Positions 20,743 to 30,662 of a stretch of 36,485 nt of DNA are shown one piece after another. Location: assembly GCF_001908235.1 (NCBI RefSeq), contig NZ_LGHK01000131.1, positions 1 through 36,485 on the forward strand, read 5' to 3'. Below the pieces are notes generated by a model that was given only the letters and a program-made list of their open reading frames with translations, made no database searches and was not told the origin of the DNA. This DNA is from Bradyrhizobium sp. NAS96.2 (GTDB taxonomy: Bacteria > Pseudomonadota > Alphaproteobacteria > Rhizobiales > Xanthobacteraceae). The position numbers were made by a program, and so were the translations under genes. The stretch's first letter is position 1, and every line of letters starts with the position of its first letter.

Positions 20743-22050
20743 TTGAATAATTTTATCAAGCGAATTAAAAAAGCCGTTATGAATGAGCAGTCCGAACCGC
20801 TGAGACGCGCTTCAAGTCTGACCCGCGGATCGAACCGCGACCGTCTCGTTGAAGTCTTGCGGCGTCAGGGACCGTTGCCGCGCGTCGAGCTTGCACGCAG
20901 CACCGGGCTGAGCTTCCCGGCCATTTCGGCCATCACGTCAAAGCTGATGGCGGAAGACCTGCTGGTTGAGGCCGAGACCGATGCGGCGACGTCTTGGCCG
21001 GACGATACCGACGACGAGGATGCGGATGGGTTGAACGGCCGCCGTCGTGGCCGGCCGGCGGTCCTGCTGACCCTGAACCCCGAATTCGGCCGCATCATTG
21101 CGGTCTCGCTGCGCATGAATCTGATCGAGACATTGATCGCCGATTTCAGCGGCTCGGCCCTGGCGCAATCGCGGCTTGAACTGACGACGCGCGGGCTCGA
21201 TGCAGGCGCGGTGTGCGACCTCGTGATCGCGCAGATCGAGGCCATGCTCGAAGAGACGGCCACGCCGCGAAACCGGCTGTTGGGAATCGGGATTGCGCTG
21301 CAGGGCATCGTCGACGCCGACACCGGCCGGCATCTGTGGAGCCCCGCGCTGTCGATCACCGACGTCGATCTGGCAACGCCGATCCGCGAGGAATTCGGCG
21401 TCGAGGTCGTGATGGCGAACGACGCGGTCGCGGTGGCGCTGTCCCTCGTTGCGGCCGAGCCGGCACTGGCGCAGGGGCTGACGGCCACGCTGATGGTCGG
21501 TCACGGCATCGGCATGGGCATCGTCGTCGACGGTGAAGCGCGCTGGGGTGCCGGCGCGGGCAGCGAGATCGGCCATGTCAAGTTGACGCCGAACGGTCCA
21601 CAGTGCCGCTGTGGTCAGCGCGGCTGCATCGAGGCCCATCTCGCCGACTATGCGCTCTACCGCGACGCCCGCACCTTTCTCGACCTGCCGCCGGCGGTGT
21701 CGCAGCAACCGTCCGAGGCGCAGATGGCGCTGCTGAGGGCGCGGGCACGCGCCGGCGATCCGCGTCTCGAACAGTTGTTCCGGCAGGCTGGCCACGCGCT
21801 TGCCGAGGCGGTCGCCACGACGATATCGGTGCTGCGCCCGCATCATCTGATCCTCGCGGGCCCCGGCCTGCAGGCGTTCGACATGATGCGCAGTGCCTAT
21901 GAGGAACGGCTCGAGCAGGCGGTGCTGCCGTGGCTGCTCAAATCCACGGCGATCCATGTGCGTCCCAGCGAGTCGGCGACAATTGTCGACGGCATGGTGC
22001 GGCGGACGCTACGGGTCGTGGACCGAAGCCACATGGAGACAACCGAGTGA
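20743..22050 (+). CDS. ROK-family transcriptional regulator
   Basis: 435 residues from a TTG at 20743 with GAGG 8 bases upstream; ATG 20779 has no ribosome site but gives a more usual N-terminus. Residues of about 30-80 form a winged helix-turn-helix (NRDRLVEVLRRQG..RVELARSTGLSFPAISAITSKLM). The rest is a ROK domain with GIGIALQGIVD, NDAVAVALS, GHGIGMGIVVDGE, GAGSEIGHVKL and the zinc-binding CRCGQRGCIE. The sugar-kinase DxGxT phosphate loop is absent near VSLRMNLIETLIADFSG, so it is a repressor and not a kinase. An acidic insert (about residues 75-95, with runs of Asp) is odd. Divergent from the ABC operon and upstream of the SDR gene, it probably represses both until sugar is present. Confidence 0.9.
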   Translation: MNNFIKRIKKAVMNEQSEPLRRASSLTRGSNRDRLVEVLRRQGPLPRVELARSTGLSFPAISAITSKLMAEDLLVEAETDAATSWPDDTDDEDADGLNGRRRGRPAVLLTLNPEFGRIIAVSLRMNLIETLIADFSGSALAQSRLELTTRGLDAGAVCDLVIAQIEAMLEETATPRNRLLGIGIALQGIVDADTGRHLWSPALSITDVDLATPIREEFGVEVVMANDAVAVALSLVAAEPALAQGLTATLMVGHGIGMGIVVDGEARWGAGAGSEIGHVKLTPNGPQCRCGQRGCIEAHLADYALYRDARTFLDLPPAVSQQPSEAQMALLRARARAGDPRLEQLFRQAGHALAEAVATTISVLRPHHLILAGPGLQAFDMMRSAYEERLEQAVLPWLLKSTAIHVRPSESATIVDGMVRRTLRVVDRSHMETTE

Positions 22051-22130
22051 AACTTCGGGAGCTGCGGCCGTTTGCTTGAGCCGCAGCAATGCAACTGACG
22101 CCCTTCAGGCGCCAAATCGTGAGGATGCCA

Positions 22131-22889
22131 ATGCAGGGTGCCATCTATCCAAGCCTCAAGGACCGGACCGTCCTGGTCACCGGTGGCGGTTCTGGCATCG
22201 GCGAGGCGATCGTCCGCCAGTTCATCAGCCAGGGCGCGCGGGTCGGTTTCATCGACATCGATCTGACGTCCTCGGAGCAACTGCTGTCCGATCTGGGGGC
22301 GCATGCCCGCGTGCACTTCGAACACGCCGATCTGCGCGACATCGGCGCGCTGCGCCGCGCGGTCGCCGGCATCCGCGAGGCGCTCGGGCCGATCACCATC
22401 CTGGTCAACAACGCGGCGCGCGATGATCGTCACGCGATCGAGGACGTCACACCGGAATTCTGGGACGAGCGGATCGCCGTCAACCTGAAGCATCAGTTCT
22501 TCAGCGCCCAGGCGGTCGCACCCGACATGAAACAGGCGGGCGGCGGTGCGATCATCAATATCGGATCGGTGAGCTGGGTGATCGGCCAGGGCAACATGCC
22601 CTGCTACACCACGGCGAAATCAGCGGTTCAGGGCCTCACCCGCGCGCTGGCCCGCGATCTCGGGCCGTACAATGTGCGGGTCAACTCCATCCTGCCCGGA
22701 TGGATCATGACCCAGCGGCAGCAGGATCTGTGGCTGACGCCCGAAGGCGTCACAGAACTGATGCAGCGGCAATGCCTCAAGCGCAAGCTCGTGCCTGACG
22801 ACATCGCCCGCGTCGTGCTGTTTTTCGCCGCCGACGACAGCGGCGCCTGCACCAACCAGAGCCATATCGTCGACGGCGGCTGGGTCTAG
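22131..22889 (+). CDS. SDR-family aldose dehydrogenase, resembling Caulobacter D-xylose 1-dehydrogenase
   Basis: 252 residues from ATG 22131, with GAGG 6 bases upstream; the frame extends to 22089 without support. Classical SDR: cofactor motif TGGGSGIG (17-24), NNAARDD, catalytic Ser146, Tyr159 and Lys163 (YTTAK). It strongly recalls Caulobacter XylB (recalled, not searched): the N-terminal AIYPSLK, NNA.(D/N)DRH, WDERI.VNL(K/R)H, QAVAP.MK..GGGA(I/V)IN, and QCLK...VP. XylB oxidises D-xylose to xylonolactone with NAD+, the first step of the Weimberg-type route. The exact sugar here could be xylose, arabinose or another aldose. It lies 80 bases after the ROK gene and opposite the importer, so import and oxidation are probably co-regulated. 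Confidence 0.85.
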   Translation: MQGAIYPSLKDRTVLVTGGGSGIGEAIVRQFISQGARVGFIDIDLTSSEQLLSDLGAHARVHFEHADLRDIGALRRAVAGIREALGPITILVNNAARDDRHAIEDVTPEFWDERIAVNLKHQFFSAQAVAPDMKQAGGGAIINIGSVSWVIGQGNMPCYTTAKSAVQGLTRALARDLGPYNVRVNSILPGWIMTQRQQDLWLTPEGVTELMQRQCLKRKLVPDDIARVVLFFAADDSGACTNQSHIVDGGWV

Positions 22890-23044
22890 CGACTGTTGCG
22901 GGTCCCTTGGTGAGGTCTGGCGCAAGGCGGACGGAGATGTGCGAGACGCCCGCCGCGCGCAAGCATGACCGTCGGTGCCAGCAGGCGTTCGCCAGGGTGT
23001 GACCTCGGGACAGGGGCACCATTCCAACTCAGCCATGGAATTGT

Positions 23045-23063
23045 TTGACCGGATGGTCGATAA
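23045..23063. promoter_or_regulatory. Candidate TetR operator upstream of the TetR gene
   Basis: TTGACCGGATGGTCGATAA contains GACC/GGTC half-sites around a short centre and resembles the stronger palindrome at 27053-27072 upstream of paaG. It lies 108 bases before the TetR start, consistent with autoregulation. The rest of the 281-base gap (22890-23170) shows no gene. Confidence 0.45.
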
Positions 23064-23170
23064 AAGGTGGTTCGGATGCGGCCCGGCCGGGCAGGGCGGC
23101 GTTTCGGAACTTTGCCGTCGATTGACGGCTTCTGACGATGGCCGGACGGCGGCCGGTGGAACGGAACGAC

Positions 23171-23824
23171 ATGGCCCGATCGCGCGCCAAGGACTACGAC
23201 GACAAGCGCCTCTCGATGCTGCATCGCGCGGCCGAGCTGTTTGCCGCATCGGGATATGTCGGCACGTCGATGAACACGATCGCGGATGCGTGCGGGGTCT
23301 CGAAGGCGCTGCTCTATCACTATTACCCCGACAAGGAAGCGATCCTGTTCGACATCCTGTCGTCGCATCTCGAGGCGCTGGTGACGGCGGTTCGCAAGGC
23401 GAGCGCGTCGGCCGGCGATCCGGTCGAGCGCTTCAGGACGATCGTTGCCACGCTGCTCGAGCTCTACCGGCATGCCGACGCCGAGCATCAGGTCCAGATC
23501 GCAAGCCTCAAGCTGCTGCCGAAGGACAAGCAGCAGCCGCTACTTGCGAGCGAGCGGATCCTGGTCGGGATCATGTCGGATGCGCTCGCCGCGGCGGTGC
23601 CGGCGGCGAAGCACAAGCGCGTGCTCAAGCCGCTGACGATGAGCGTCTTCGGCATGCTGAACTGGCATTATATGTGGTTCCGCGAGGGCGGGCCGATGAC
23701 CCGCGCCGAATATGCCGACTTCGTCGCGCAGCTGGTGCTGGCCGGTGCCGCGGAAGCCGCCGCGGCCCGGCCGCGCGGCAAGGCAAAGCCCGCCGGCCGA
23801 AGCCGGCAGGCGAAATTGCTCTGA
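23171..23824 (+). CDS. TetR-family regulator, probable repressor of the paa genes
   Basis: 217 residues from ATG 23171, after GGAACGGAACGAC; the in-frame ATG at 23138 lacks a ribosome site. The N-terminal TetR helix-turn-helix is clear: AAELFAASGYVGTSMNTIADACGVSKALLYHYYPDKEAILFDIL (about residues 20-63). The C-terminal ligand domain follows, with LNWHYMWFREGGPMTRAEYADF near the end, and a basic Pro/Ala/Arg tail. It is convergent with paaG-paaZ, and similar palindromes precede tetR and paaG. TetR-type PaaR proteins repress phenylacetate genes and release DNA on binding phenylacetyl-CoA; that assignment here is by context. A fatty-acyl-CoA-type regulator is the alternative. Confidence 0.85.
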   Translation: MARSRAKDYDDKRLSMLHRAAELFAASGYVGTSMNTIADACGVSKALLYHYYPDKEAILFDILSSHLEALVTAVRKASASAGDPVERFRTIVATLLELYRHADAEHQVQIASLKLLPKDKQQPLLASERILVGIMSDALAAAVPAAKHKRVLKPLTMSVFGMLNWHYMWFREGGPMTRAEYADFVAQLVLAGAAEAAAARPRGKAKPAGRSRQAKLL

Positions 23825-23876
23825 CGTGAGCCCATAGCACAGTGTGATTTTGCTTCGGATCGAGCGGCTGGCTCAG

Positions 23877-24056
23877 CTTTACCTCGCCCCGCGTGCGGGG
23901 AGAGGTCGAATCGCATGGAGCGAAGCGTAATGTGATCCGGGTGAGGGGGAGTCTCCGCAAACACAGCTATCACCGCATACGCGGAGGCAGCCCCTCACAA
24001 CCAACCCTTTAAGAGCAAGCTTTGCTTGTCTCGACCCCGTAAGAACGGGGAGAGGG
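23877..24056. repeat. Composite palindromic intergenic repeat (REP/RIME-like), probable bidirectional terminator
   Basis: Between the convergent tetR and paaZ lie several hairpins. ACCTCgCCCCGC/GCGGGGaGAGGT is at 23881-23906 with a GT loop. GTGAGGGG..CTCCGC pairs with GCGGAG..CCCCTCAC (23941-23958 with 23981-23998). AGCAAGC/GCTTGT lies at about 24013-24030. CCCCGT/ACGGGG is at 24035-24050. Both ends carry a CCCCG...CGGGGAGAGG unit. Elements of this look are scattered in Bradyrhizobium and Rhodopseudomonas genomes; copy number cannot be judged from one window. Confidence 0.7.
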
Positions 24057-24068
24057 AGACGTCACGCT

Positions 24069-26132
<2,064 letters not shown>

Positions 26133-26199
26133 CGAAGTCGAATCCTCTGACTTGTGATCATGATGCGTCTCGCCTTGCGGGCGGAACGTTCAATCGGTG

Positions 26200-26991
26200 T
26201 TAGGCTCTTCCGGTGAAGCGCGGCGCGCGCTTGTCGAGGAAGGCGGTGACGCCTTCGGCATAGTCCGCCGATCGGCCGGCGCGGCCCTGCAGGTCGCGCT
26301 CGAGATCGAGTTGCGCGTCGAGCGTGTTGGTCTCGGAGGCATCGAGCGCCTGCTTGATCAACGCAAGACCGTCGGTCGGCTGCGTCGCGAGCGAGGCGGC
26401 GAGGGCGTGGGCCTCCGTCATCAGCTCGGTATCCTCGACCACCTTCCAGATCATGCCCCATGCCTCCGCCCGTTCCGCCGAGATCGGCTCGGCCAGCATG
26501 GCCAGTGCGCGCGCCCGCGCTCCGCCGACCAGCCGCGGCAAGAACCAGGTGCCGCCGGAATCCGGGACGAGGCCAAGCTTCGCAAAGGCCTGAATGAACT
26601 TGGCCGACCGTGCGGCGATCACGATATCGCAGGCAAGCGCCACGTTCGCGCCGGCGCCTGCGGCGACGCCGTTGACGGCGCACACGACCGGCATCGGAAT
26701 GCTGCGCAGCTTGCGCACCAGCGGGTTGTAGAATTTCTCGATTGGCGCTGCGAGATCCGGCGTCTCGCCCGGCGTGAAGACGCCGTCTGAAAGATCCTGC
26801 CCGGCGCAGAACCCGCGTCCCGCTCCGGTCAGGATCAGCGCGCGGCAGGACTTGTCCTGTTCTGCCGCGAGCAGCGCGGCCATCAATGCGGCGTGCAGAT
26901 CGGCGCTGAACGAATTCAGGCGGTCGGGTCTGTTGAGCGTCAGGACGCGATATCCGGCGCGGATATCGGTCAACACGAGATCGCTGACCAT
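26200..26991 (-). CDS. paaG: 1,2-epoxyphenylacetyl-CoA isomerase (enoyl-CoA hydratase family)
   Basis: 263 residues from ATG 26991, with GGGAGG 5 bases upstream; the frame runs on to 27072 across the promoter. A crotonase-fold enzyme that isomerises ring-1,2-epoxyphenylacetyl-CoA to oxepin-CoA, the substrate of PaaZ. Seen: LTLNRPDRLNSFSADLH, TGAGRGFCAGQDLSDG (oxyanion hole and the PaaG-type Asp), FYNPLVRKLRSIPMPVVCAVNG, ARSAKFIQAFAKLGLVPDSGGTW and ETNTLDAQLDLERDLQGRAGRSADYAEGV, which match the E. coli PaaG pattern along the whole length. First gene of a two-gene paaG-paaZ unit. The epoxidase genes paaABCE and the ligase paaK are not in the window. Confidence 0.95.
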   Translation of the reverse strand: MVSDLVLTDIRAGYRVLTLNRPDRLNSFSADLHAALMAALLAAEQDKSCRALILTGAGRGFCAGQDLSDGVFTPGETPDLAAPIEKFYNPLVRKLRSIPMPVVCAVNGVAAGAGANVALACDIVIAARSAKFIQAFAKLGLVPDSGGTWFLPRLVGGARARALAMLAEPISAERAEAWGMIWKVVEDTELMTEAHALAASLATQPTDGLALIKQALDASETNTLDAQLDLERDLQGRAGRSADYAEGVTAFLDKRAPRFTGRA

Positions 26992-27052
26992 GATTACCTC
27001 CCGTTCTCGGCTTCTGACGACCGAGGTCGTATGACCTGCGATCGGATTACTA

Positions 27053-27072
27053 TTGACCGTCCGGTCAGTCAA
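27053..27072 (-). promoter_or_regulatory. TetR-type operator overlapping the paaG promoter
   Basis: TTGACCGTCCGGTCAGTCAA is a near-perfect palindrome with nested arms TGACCG/CGGTCA and TTGAC/GTCAA. On the minus strand it supplies a -35-like TTGACT, with TAATCC 17 bases on, so a bound repressor would block RNA polymerase. It lies 62 bases upstream of the paaG start. A weaker copy precedes the TetR gene. Confidence 0.65.
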
Positions 27073-27325
27073 TTATAAATTATGGCTGCCCCAATGCGGA
27101 CGGCCGTCTTCGAGCTTATCGGAGCGAGGACGATCTTAGTCCCGGCCGCGAATTCGGGCGCGACAAACCCATCGAGATCGGAGCGATTTCGCGCGCTGCG
27201 CCGGACGCTGGTATTTGCGATGCTTATGCGCGGACGCTTGGCAGTTGTCAGATCGAGGCATCGGCGGAACCCGTGAAAGGTTCACGTTCGCAGCCGCGCT
27301 GCATGGCCTCCATGCCGCGGTATGT

Positions 27326-27349
27326 GCCGCCACAAATCAGCCGCATATC
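27326..27349 (+). repeat. Conserved leader element, copy 1 (upstream of first AraC gene)
   Basis: Twenty-four bases centred on CCACAAATCAGCCGCA, ending 33 bases before the AraC start at 27383. They match 28941-28964, before the second AraC gene, at 23 of 24 positions. The rest of the gap 26992-27382 holds the paaG promoter and no gene. Confidence 0.7.
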
Positions 27350-27382
27350 AACGGCGACCTCCGCCGCCATGAGGGCGAGCCT

Positions 27383-28363
27383 ATGACAATGCAGTCGGGC
27401 GATATCACAGGGTTTCGATTCTCGACCGCCCATATCGGCGAACGAGATCGCTTGCCGATCTTTCGCGAGCAGATCGGGCGGATGATCGTCAAACTCGATC
27501 CGGAGCCGCTCGACGACGGCGCGTTTCACGCGGAAGCGAGTGTGCGCGAATTGTCCGGGCTCGGCATCGGATCCTGGGCGTGCAGCAATCTCAAGATCGC
27601 AAGACCGCGCGAACTGCTCGACGGTACCGACGACCTAGTGCTGACGATCATCACGAGCGGCAACACCCGTGCCTCGCAGCGCGGCCGCGACATCGAACTC
27701 AGCCCGGGGCAAGCCGTGCTGCAATCGAGCGCGGAGGCCGCCAACATGGTTGTCCCGGTGTCGCCGAGCCGATTCGTCGGCCTCAGGCTGCCGCGCAAGG
27801 CGCTCGCACCGCTGGTTCGCGATCCCGAAGACATGCTGATCCGTCGGTTGCCGGCGAACACCGAAGCCATGCGCCTGCTCGCGCTCTATATCAGGGAGCT
27901 CGACGACAGCTACCAGCTCGCGACCCCCGAGCTGCGCAGCGCCGTCGTCAAGCATCTGGTCGATCTCGGCGCGCTGATCATCGGCGCGAACCGGGATGCC
28001 GCGGTTGCCGCCGAAGACGGCGGGCTGGCCGCCGCGCGGCTTGCCGCGGTCAAGGCCGACATCAATGACAATCTCAGCTACGGCGACCTCACTCTGCCCG
28101 CGGTGGCTGCCCGGATGAAACTCACGCCGCGCCATATCCAGAGGCTGTTCGAAAGCGCAGGTTCGACCTTCTCGGAGTTCGTGCTCGGTCAGCGCCTGGC
28201 GCGTGCGCATCATCTGCTGACCGATCCACGCCACAGCGGCAGCACCATCGGCACGATTGCGTTCGAAGTCGGGTTCGGCGATCTGTCTTACTTCAACCGC
28301 ACCTTCCGCCGGCATTACGGCGCAACGCCATCGGAAATCCGCGCAGTGCCGCGAATGCGCTAG
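27383..28363 (+). CDS. AraC/XylS-family transcriptional regulator (paralog 1)
   Basis: 326 residues from ATG 27383, with GAGGG upstream; the frame runs back to 27215 across the leader repeat. Residues of about 10-200 form an AraC_binding-like sensor domain (FRFSTAHIGERDRLPIFREQIGRM, then LPRKALAPLV). Residues of about 225-322 are the double helix-turn-helix DNA-binding domain: DLTLPAVAARMKLTPRHIQRLFE and the conserved IGTIAFEVGFGDLSYFNRTFRRHYGATPSEIR. The second regulator at 29000-29974 has the same layout and many identical blocks, so the pair arose by duplication. The protein probably recognises the TGTCGN5GTCC direct repeats downstream. The ligand is unknown. Its end overlaps the end of the convergent small membrane protein gene by 4 bases. 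Confidence 0.92.
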   Translation: MTMQSGDITGFRFSTAHIGERDRLPIFREQIGRMIVKLDPEPLDDGAFHAEASVRELSGLGIGSWACSNLKIARPRELLDGTDDLVLTIITSGNTRASQRGRDIELSPGQAVLQSSAEAANMVVPVSPSRFVGLRLPRKALAPLVRDPEDMLIRRLPANTEAMRLLALYIRELDDSYQLATPELRSAVVKHLVDLGALIIGANRDAAVAAEDGGLAAARLAAVKADINDNLSYGDLTLPAVAARMKLTPRHIQRLFESAGSTFSEFVLGQRLARAHHLLTDPRHSGSTIGTIAFEVGFGDLSYFNRTFRRHYGATPSEIRAVPRMR

Positions 28364-28761
28364 CCGACGTCGATCTTCGATTCCAACTCATCGCGTCGTG
28401 CTCCGTTGCGGAAAACGATCAAGGCAAACAGGGCAGCTCCCACGAACACGATGAGCGAACCGACCACGACGACGGGCTCGTAAGCCAGGCCACCGATCCG
28501 GATGGCCGCAATTCCGATCGGAAAGATGACGGCACCGATCACGGAGAGCCAGGCCTGTATCCTGGCGAGCGGACCGGTGGCTGCGGCGGGAAACGCATGG
28601 TAGTAAAGCCCGGCAAGGAACAATGCGACGAATCCGAGCAGATTGAGATGCGCGTGGGCCGGCGCCAGCGTGAAATCCTCGGCGACACCCATGCCGATGC
28701 CGAGGCCAAGCCCGACGAGAAAGAGGACGACGCTGATACGCAAGAGGTTCGACGCGAGCAT
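28360..28761 (-). CDS. Small multi-pass membrane protein with oxidase-subunit-I-like HAHLNLLG motif
   Basis: 133 residues from ATG 28761, with GGAGG 4 bases upstream; the longer frame to 28803 lacks a site. Four hydrophobic helices are visible (about residues 7-27, 36-56, 63-88 and 92-113). The segment HAHLNLLGFVALFLAGLYYHAFP is typical of short proteins related to heme-copper oxidase subunit I, where such His residues can bind heme or metal. Function is otherwise unknown. A tandem AraC-type operator lies upstream on this strand (28879-28913), so it probably belongs to the local AraC regulon. Confidence 0.85.
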   Translation of the reverse strand: MLASNLLRISVVLFLVGLGLGIGMGVAEDFTLAPAHAHLNLLGFVALFLAGLYYHAFPAAATGPLARIQAWLSVIGAVIFPIGIAAIRIGGLAYEPVVVVGSLIVFVGAALFALIVFRNGARRDELESKIDVG

Positions 28762-28851
28762 TGCTCCTCCAGTTGGTGAACTCGATGCCATCCCTTGTCC
28801 CATGCCCGAAAATCCCTAAGCCGCATGTCCTTGGCAACTTGCCGGCCGACC

Positions 28852-28913
28852 CTTAGGCGTCTCGGAAACGCGACGCATGGACTGATGCGACATGCATTTG
28901 GACGGAGACGACA
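28852..28913 (-). promoter_or_regulatory. AraC-type tandem operator and promoter P1 (small membrane protein)
   Basis: On the minus strand TGTCGTCTCCGTCC (28913-28900) and TGTCGCATCAGTCC (28892-28879) are direct repeats 21 bases apart. A -10-like CCTAAG starts 22 bases past the second site (28857-28852). This is the same geometry as the promoters at 30442, 32204 and 33941. It lies between the divergent membrane-protein and second AraC genes. Confidence 0.7.
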
Positions 28914-28940
28914 TCGTGGACAATCGAGCCGGGCGTTGCG

Positions 28941-28964
28941 GCCGCCACAAATCAGCCGCAGATC
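28941..28964 (+). repeat. Conserved leader element, copy 2 (upstream of second AraC gene)
   Basis: Matches 27326-27349 at 23 of 24 positions and ends 35 bases before ATG 29000. The two copies fall in different frames relative to the in-frame upstream extensions, so the conservation is not from protein coding. Confidence 0.7.
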
Positions 28965-28999
28965 GCGAGCGCCGTGCCGCGGCACCAAGGGAGGCGATG

Positions 29000-29974
29000 A
29001 TGCCAAACGCGCCGGATGTCTCGGATTTTCGCTACTCGACCGCGGATTGGGCGGAGCGCGAGCGACTGACAATTTTTCGGGAACGGATCGGGCGCATGAT
29101 GGTGAAGCTCGATCCGGCGCCACTGATCAACGGCGCGTACTATAGCGATGCCAGAGTGCTTGCGCTGCACGGGCTCGGGATCGGATTCTGGACGTTCGCC
29201 AACCTGCGGGTCGACCGAACGCGCGAACTGCTCGATGGCTGTGACGATCTGTTGCTGGTGATTGGCGTCAGTGGCAGTCGGCTGGTGTCGCACCGCGGTC
29301 GGGAGCGGACAATCGGCGCCGGTGAGGCAATTCTGATGGCGACCGCAGAGACGGCCACGATGACCTACCCCTCGCCGTCGCGTCTCATCAGTCTGCGACT
29401 GCCGCGCAAGGCGCTGATACCGCTGGTGCCCAATCCCGAGGACGCGCTGATGCGTCCGCTGCCGCCCTCAAGCGACGCGCTTCGATTGCTGACCCACTAT
29501 GTCCGGGATATCGACGATCTTTATCGATCGGCGAGCGCGGAGCTGCAACATCTCGTCGTCAGCCATGTGATCGACCTTGCGGCGCTGGTGATCGGCGCGT
29601 CCAGGGACGGGGGGATGGTTGCGGAAGGTCGCGGCCTTGCTGCTGCGCGGCTGGCCGCGGTCAAGGCTGATGTCGGCGAGAGGATAGGGCAATGCAGCCT
29701 CAGCCTGACCGCTGTGGCGAGGCGCCAGAAGATAACGCCACGCCAAATTCAGCGGCTGTTTGCCGACGAAGGGACGACATTTTCCGAATTTGTGCTCGAC
29801 CGGCGGCTGGTGCGCGCGCACAGCTTGCTGAGCGATCCGCGCAGCAGTGGCCGCAGCATCAGCACCATTGCGTTTGAGGCAGGGTTCGGCGACTTGTCCT
29901 ACTTTAACCGCACGTTTCGCCAGCGCTACGGTGCAACGCCGTCGGACATTCGCACCACGCCGCGCCGCATCTGA
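29000..29974 (+). CDS. AraC/XylS-family transcriptional regulator (paralog 2)
   Basis: 324 residues from ATG 29000, 5 bases after GGGAGG; the adjacent ATG at 28997 is too close to that site. The N-terminal sensor domain begins DFRYSTADWAERERLTIFRERIGRMMVKLDPAPL, nearly the same as paralog 1. The C-terminal double helix-turn-helix holds LTAVARRQKITPRQIQRLF and ISTIAFEAGFGDLSYFNRTFRQRYGATPSDIR. The recognition helices differ little between the paralogs, so both may read the same operator while sensing different signals. Four promoters with matching tandem sites lie around it. Self-regulation is not evident, because the nearest sites point the other way. Confidence 0.92.
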   Translation: MPNAPDVSDFRYSTADWAERERLTIFRERIGRMMVKLDPAPLINGAYYSDARVLALHGLGIGFWTFANLRVDRTRELLDGCDDLLLVIGVSGSRLVSHRGRERTIGAGEAILMATAETATMTYPSPSRLISLRLPRKALIPLVPNPEDALMRPLPPSSDALRLLTHYVRDIDDLYRSASAELQHLVVSHVIDLAALVIGASRDGGMVAEGRGLAAARLAAVKADVGERIGQCSLSLTAVARRQKITPRQIQRLFADEGTTFSEFVLDRRLVRAHSLLSDPRSSGRSISTIAFEAGFGDLSYFNRTFRQRYGATPSDIRTTPRRI

Positions 29975-30006
29975 CGGAACGCGCGCCTTAGGGCTGCGGC
30001 CGCTGT

Positions 30007-30294
30007 CTACGGCTCGCCGCAGCCCGGCACCCGCCGGATTTGTTCGATCAATCGCCGATTGCGCTCCGCGGACAGTGGGCTCTCATTCGCGCACATCAGC
30101 ATGGCGACGCATGCCGCCTTTGGTTCGGACGGCCAGGCGATGCTGCCGTCGATCGCGCCGTCGCATTTGCGGTAGGCATTTTTCGCATCCCAACGGATCG
30201 CGACTTCGGATGCGGGCGTCGAAGCGGCCATCACGATCAGTGCCGCTCCGATCAACAGGAGCGATCGGGATATCCGCCGATATGATCCGCGCAT
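30007..30294 (-). CDS. Small secreted cysteine-containing protein of unknown function
   Basis: 95 residues. A signal peptide or N-terminal anchor covers about residues 9-28 (SLLLIGAALIVMAASTPAS). The mature part has four cysteines (RKCDG, AACVAMLMCAN and a final PGCGEP) that could form two disulfides. I do not recognise the family. The ribosome site is weak (AAGGA 12 bases upstream of ATG). It is convergent with the second AraC gene and divergent from the secreted-protein unit at 30663. A partial match to the AraC site, TGTCGCATGGTCG, lies upstream on the minus strand near 30394-30407, without a second half-site. Confidence 0.6.
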   Translation of the reverse strand: MRGSYRRISRSLLLIGAALIVMAASTPASEVAIRWDAKNAYRKCDGAIDGSIAWPSEPKAACVAMLMCANESPLSAERNRRLIEQIRRVPGCGEP

Positions 30295-30441
30295 GCCGCT
30301 TGTCCATCCTTATGAAGGTCGTCGACGATACAGGAGCGTCCGAGGCGGGCGATCATTAACGGGCGGCCGGCCTGCATACAACGTTGCCGTCAGACGACCA
30401 TGCGACAGACGGAGACAAATTCGATTCAAGTCGTGAACCGA

Positions 30442-30503
30442 TGTCGCATATGTCCAAATCAGTGTCGCATCGGTCCGTGCCGCACATCCGCGAAGCGCAT
30501 AAA
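30442..30503 (+). promoter_or_regulatory. AraC-type tandem operator and promoter P2 (secreted protein and DUF4424 genes)
   Basis: TGTCGCATATGTCC (30442-30455) and TGTCGCATCGGTCC (30463-30476) are direct repeats 21 bases apart, and CATAAA (30498-30503) begins 22 bases past the second. XylS-type activators also use two direct repeats 21 bases apart overlapping the -35 region. The rest of the 368-base gap (30295-30662) holds no convincing gene; a leader of about 150 bases would precede the start at 30663. Confidence 0.75.
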
Positions 30504-30662
30504 AGGTAGCTTCCGTCTGATCGCGACAGGAAGAGTACTTGCCATTCAATATCGTTCGCAGCAACGGCGCGCGTGCGCGTGCATCGATATTGGATTCGGA
30601 GAAAGATCACGACGCAGCGAACCGGTTCGGCCTTGCGCGCTCATTCAGGTAGGATTGCGCTC

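Noticed and set aside
27215..27382. AraC-type tandem operator upstream of the first AraC gene
   Set aside because: Neither strand shows a TGTCGN5GTCC pair there; only the shared leader element is present.
30394..30407. A fifth AraC-type site upstream of the small secreted protein gene
   Set aside because: TGTCGCATGGTCG matches only in part, and there is no second half-site at 21 bases nor a -10 at the fixed distance.
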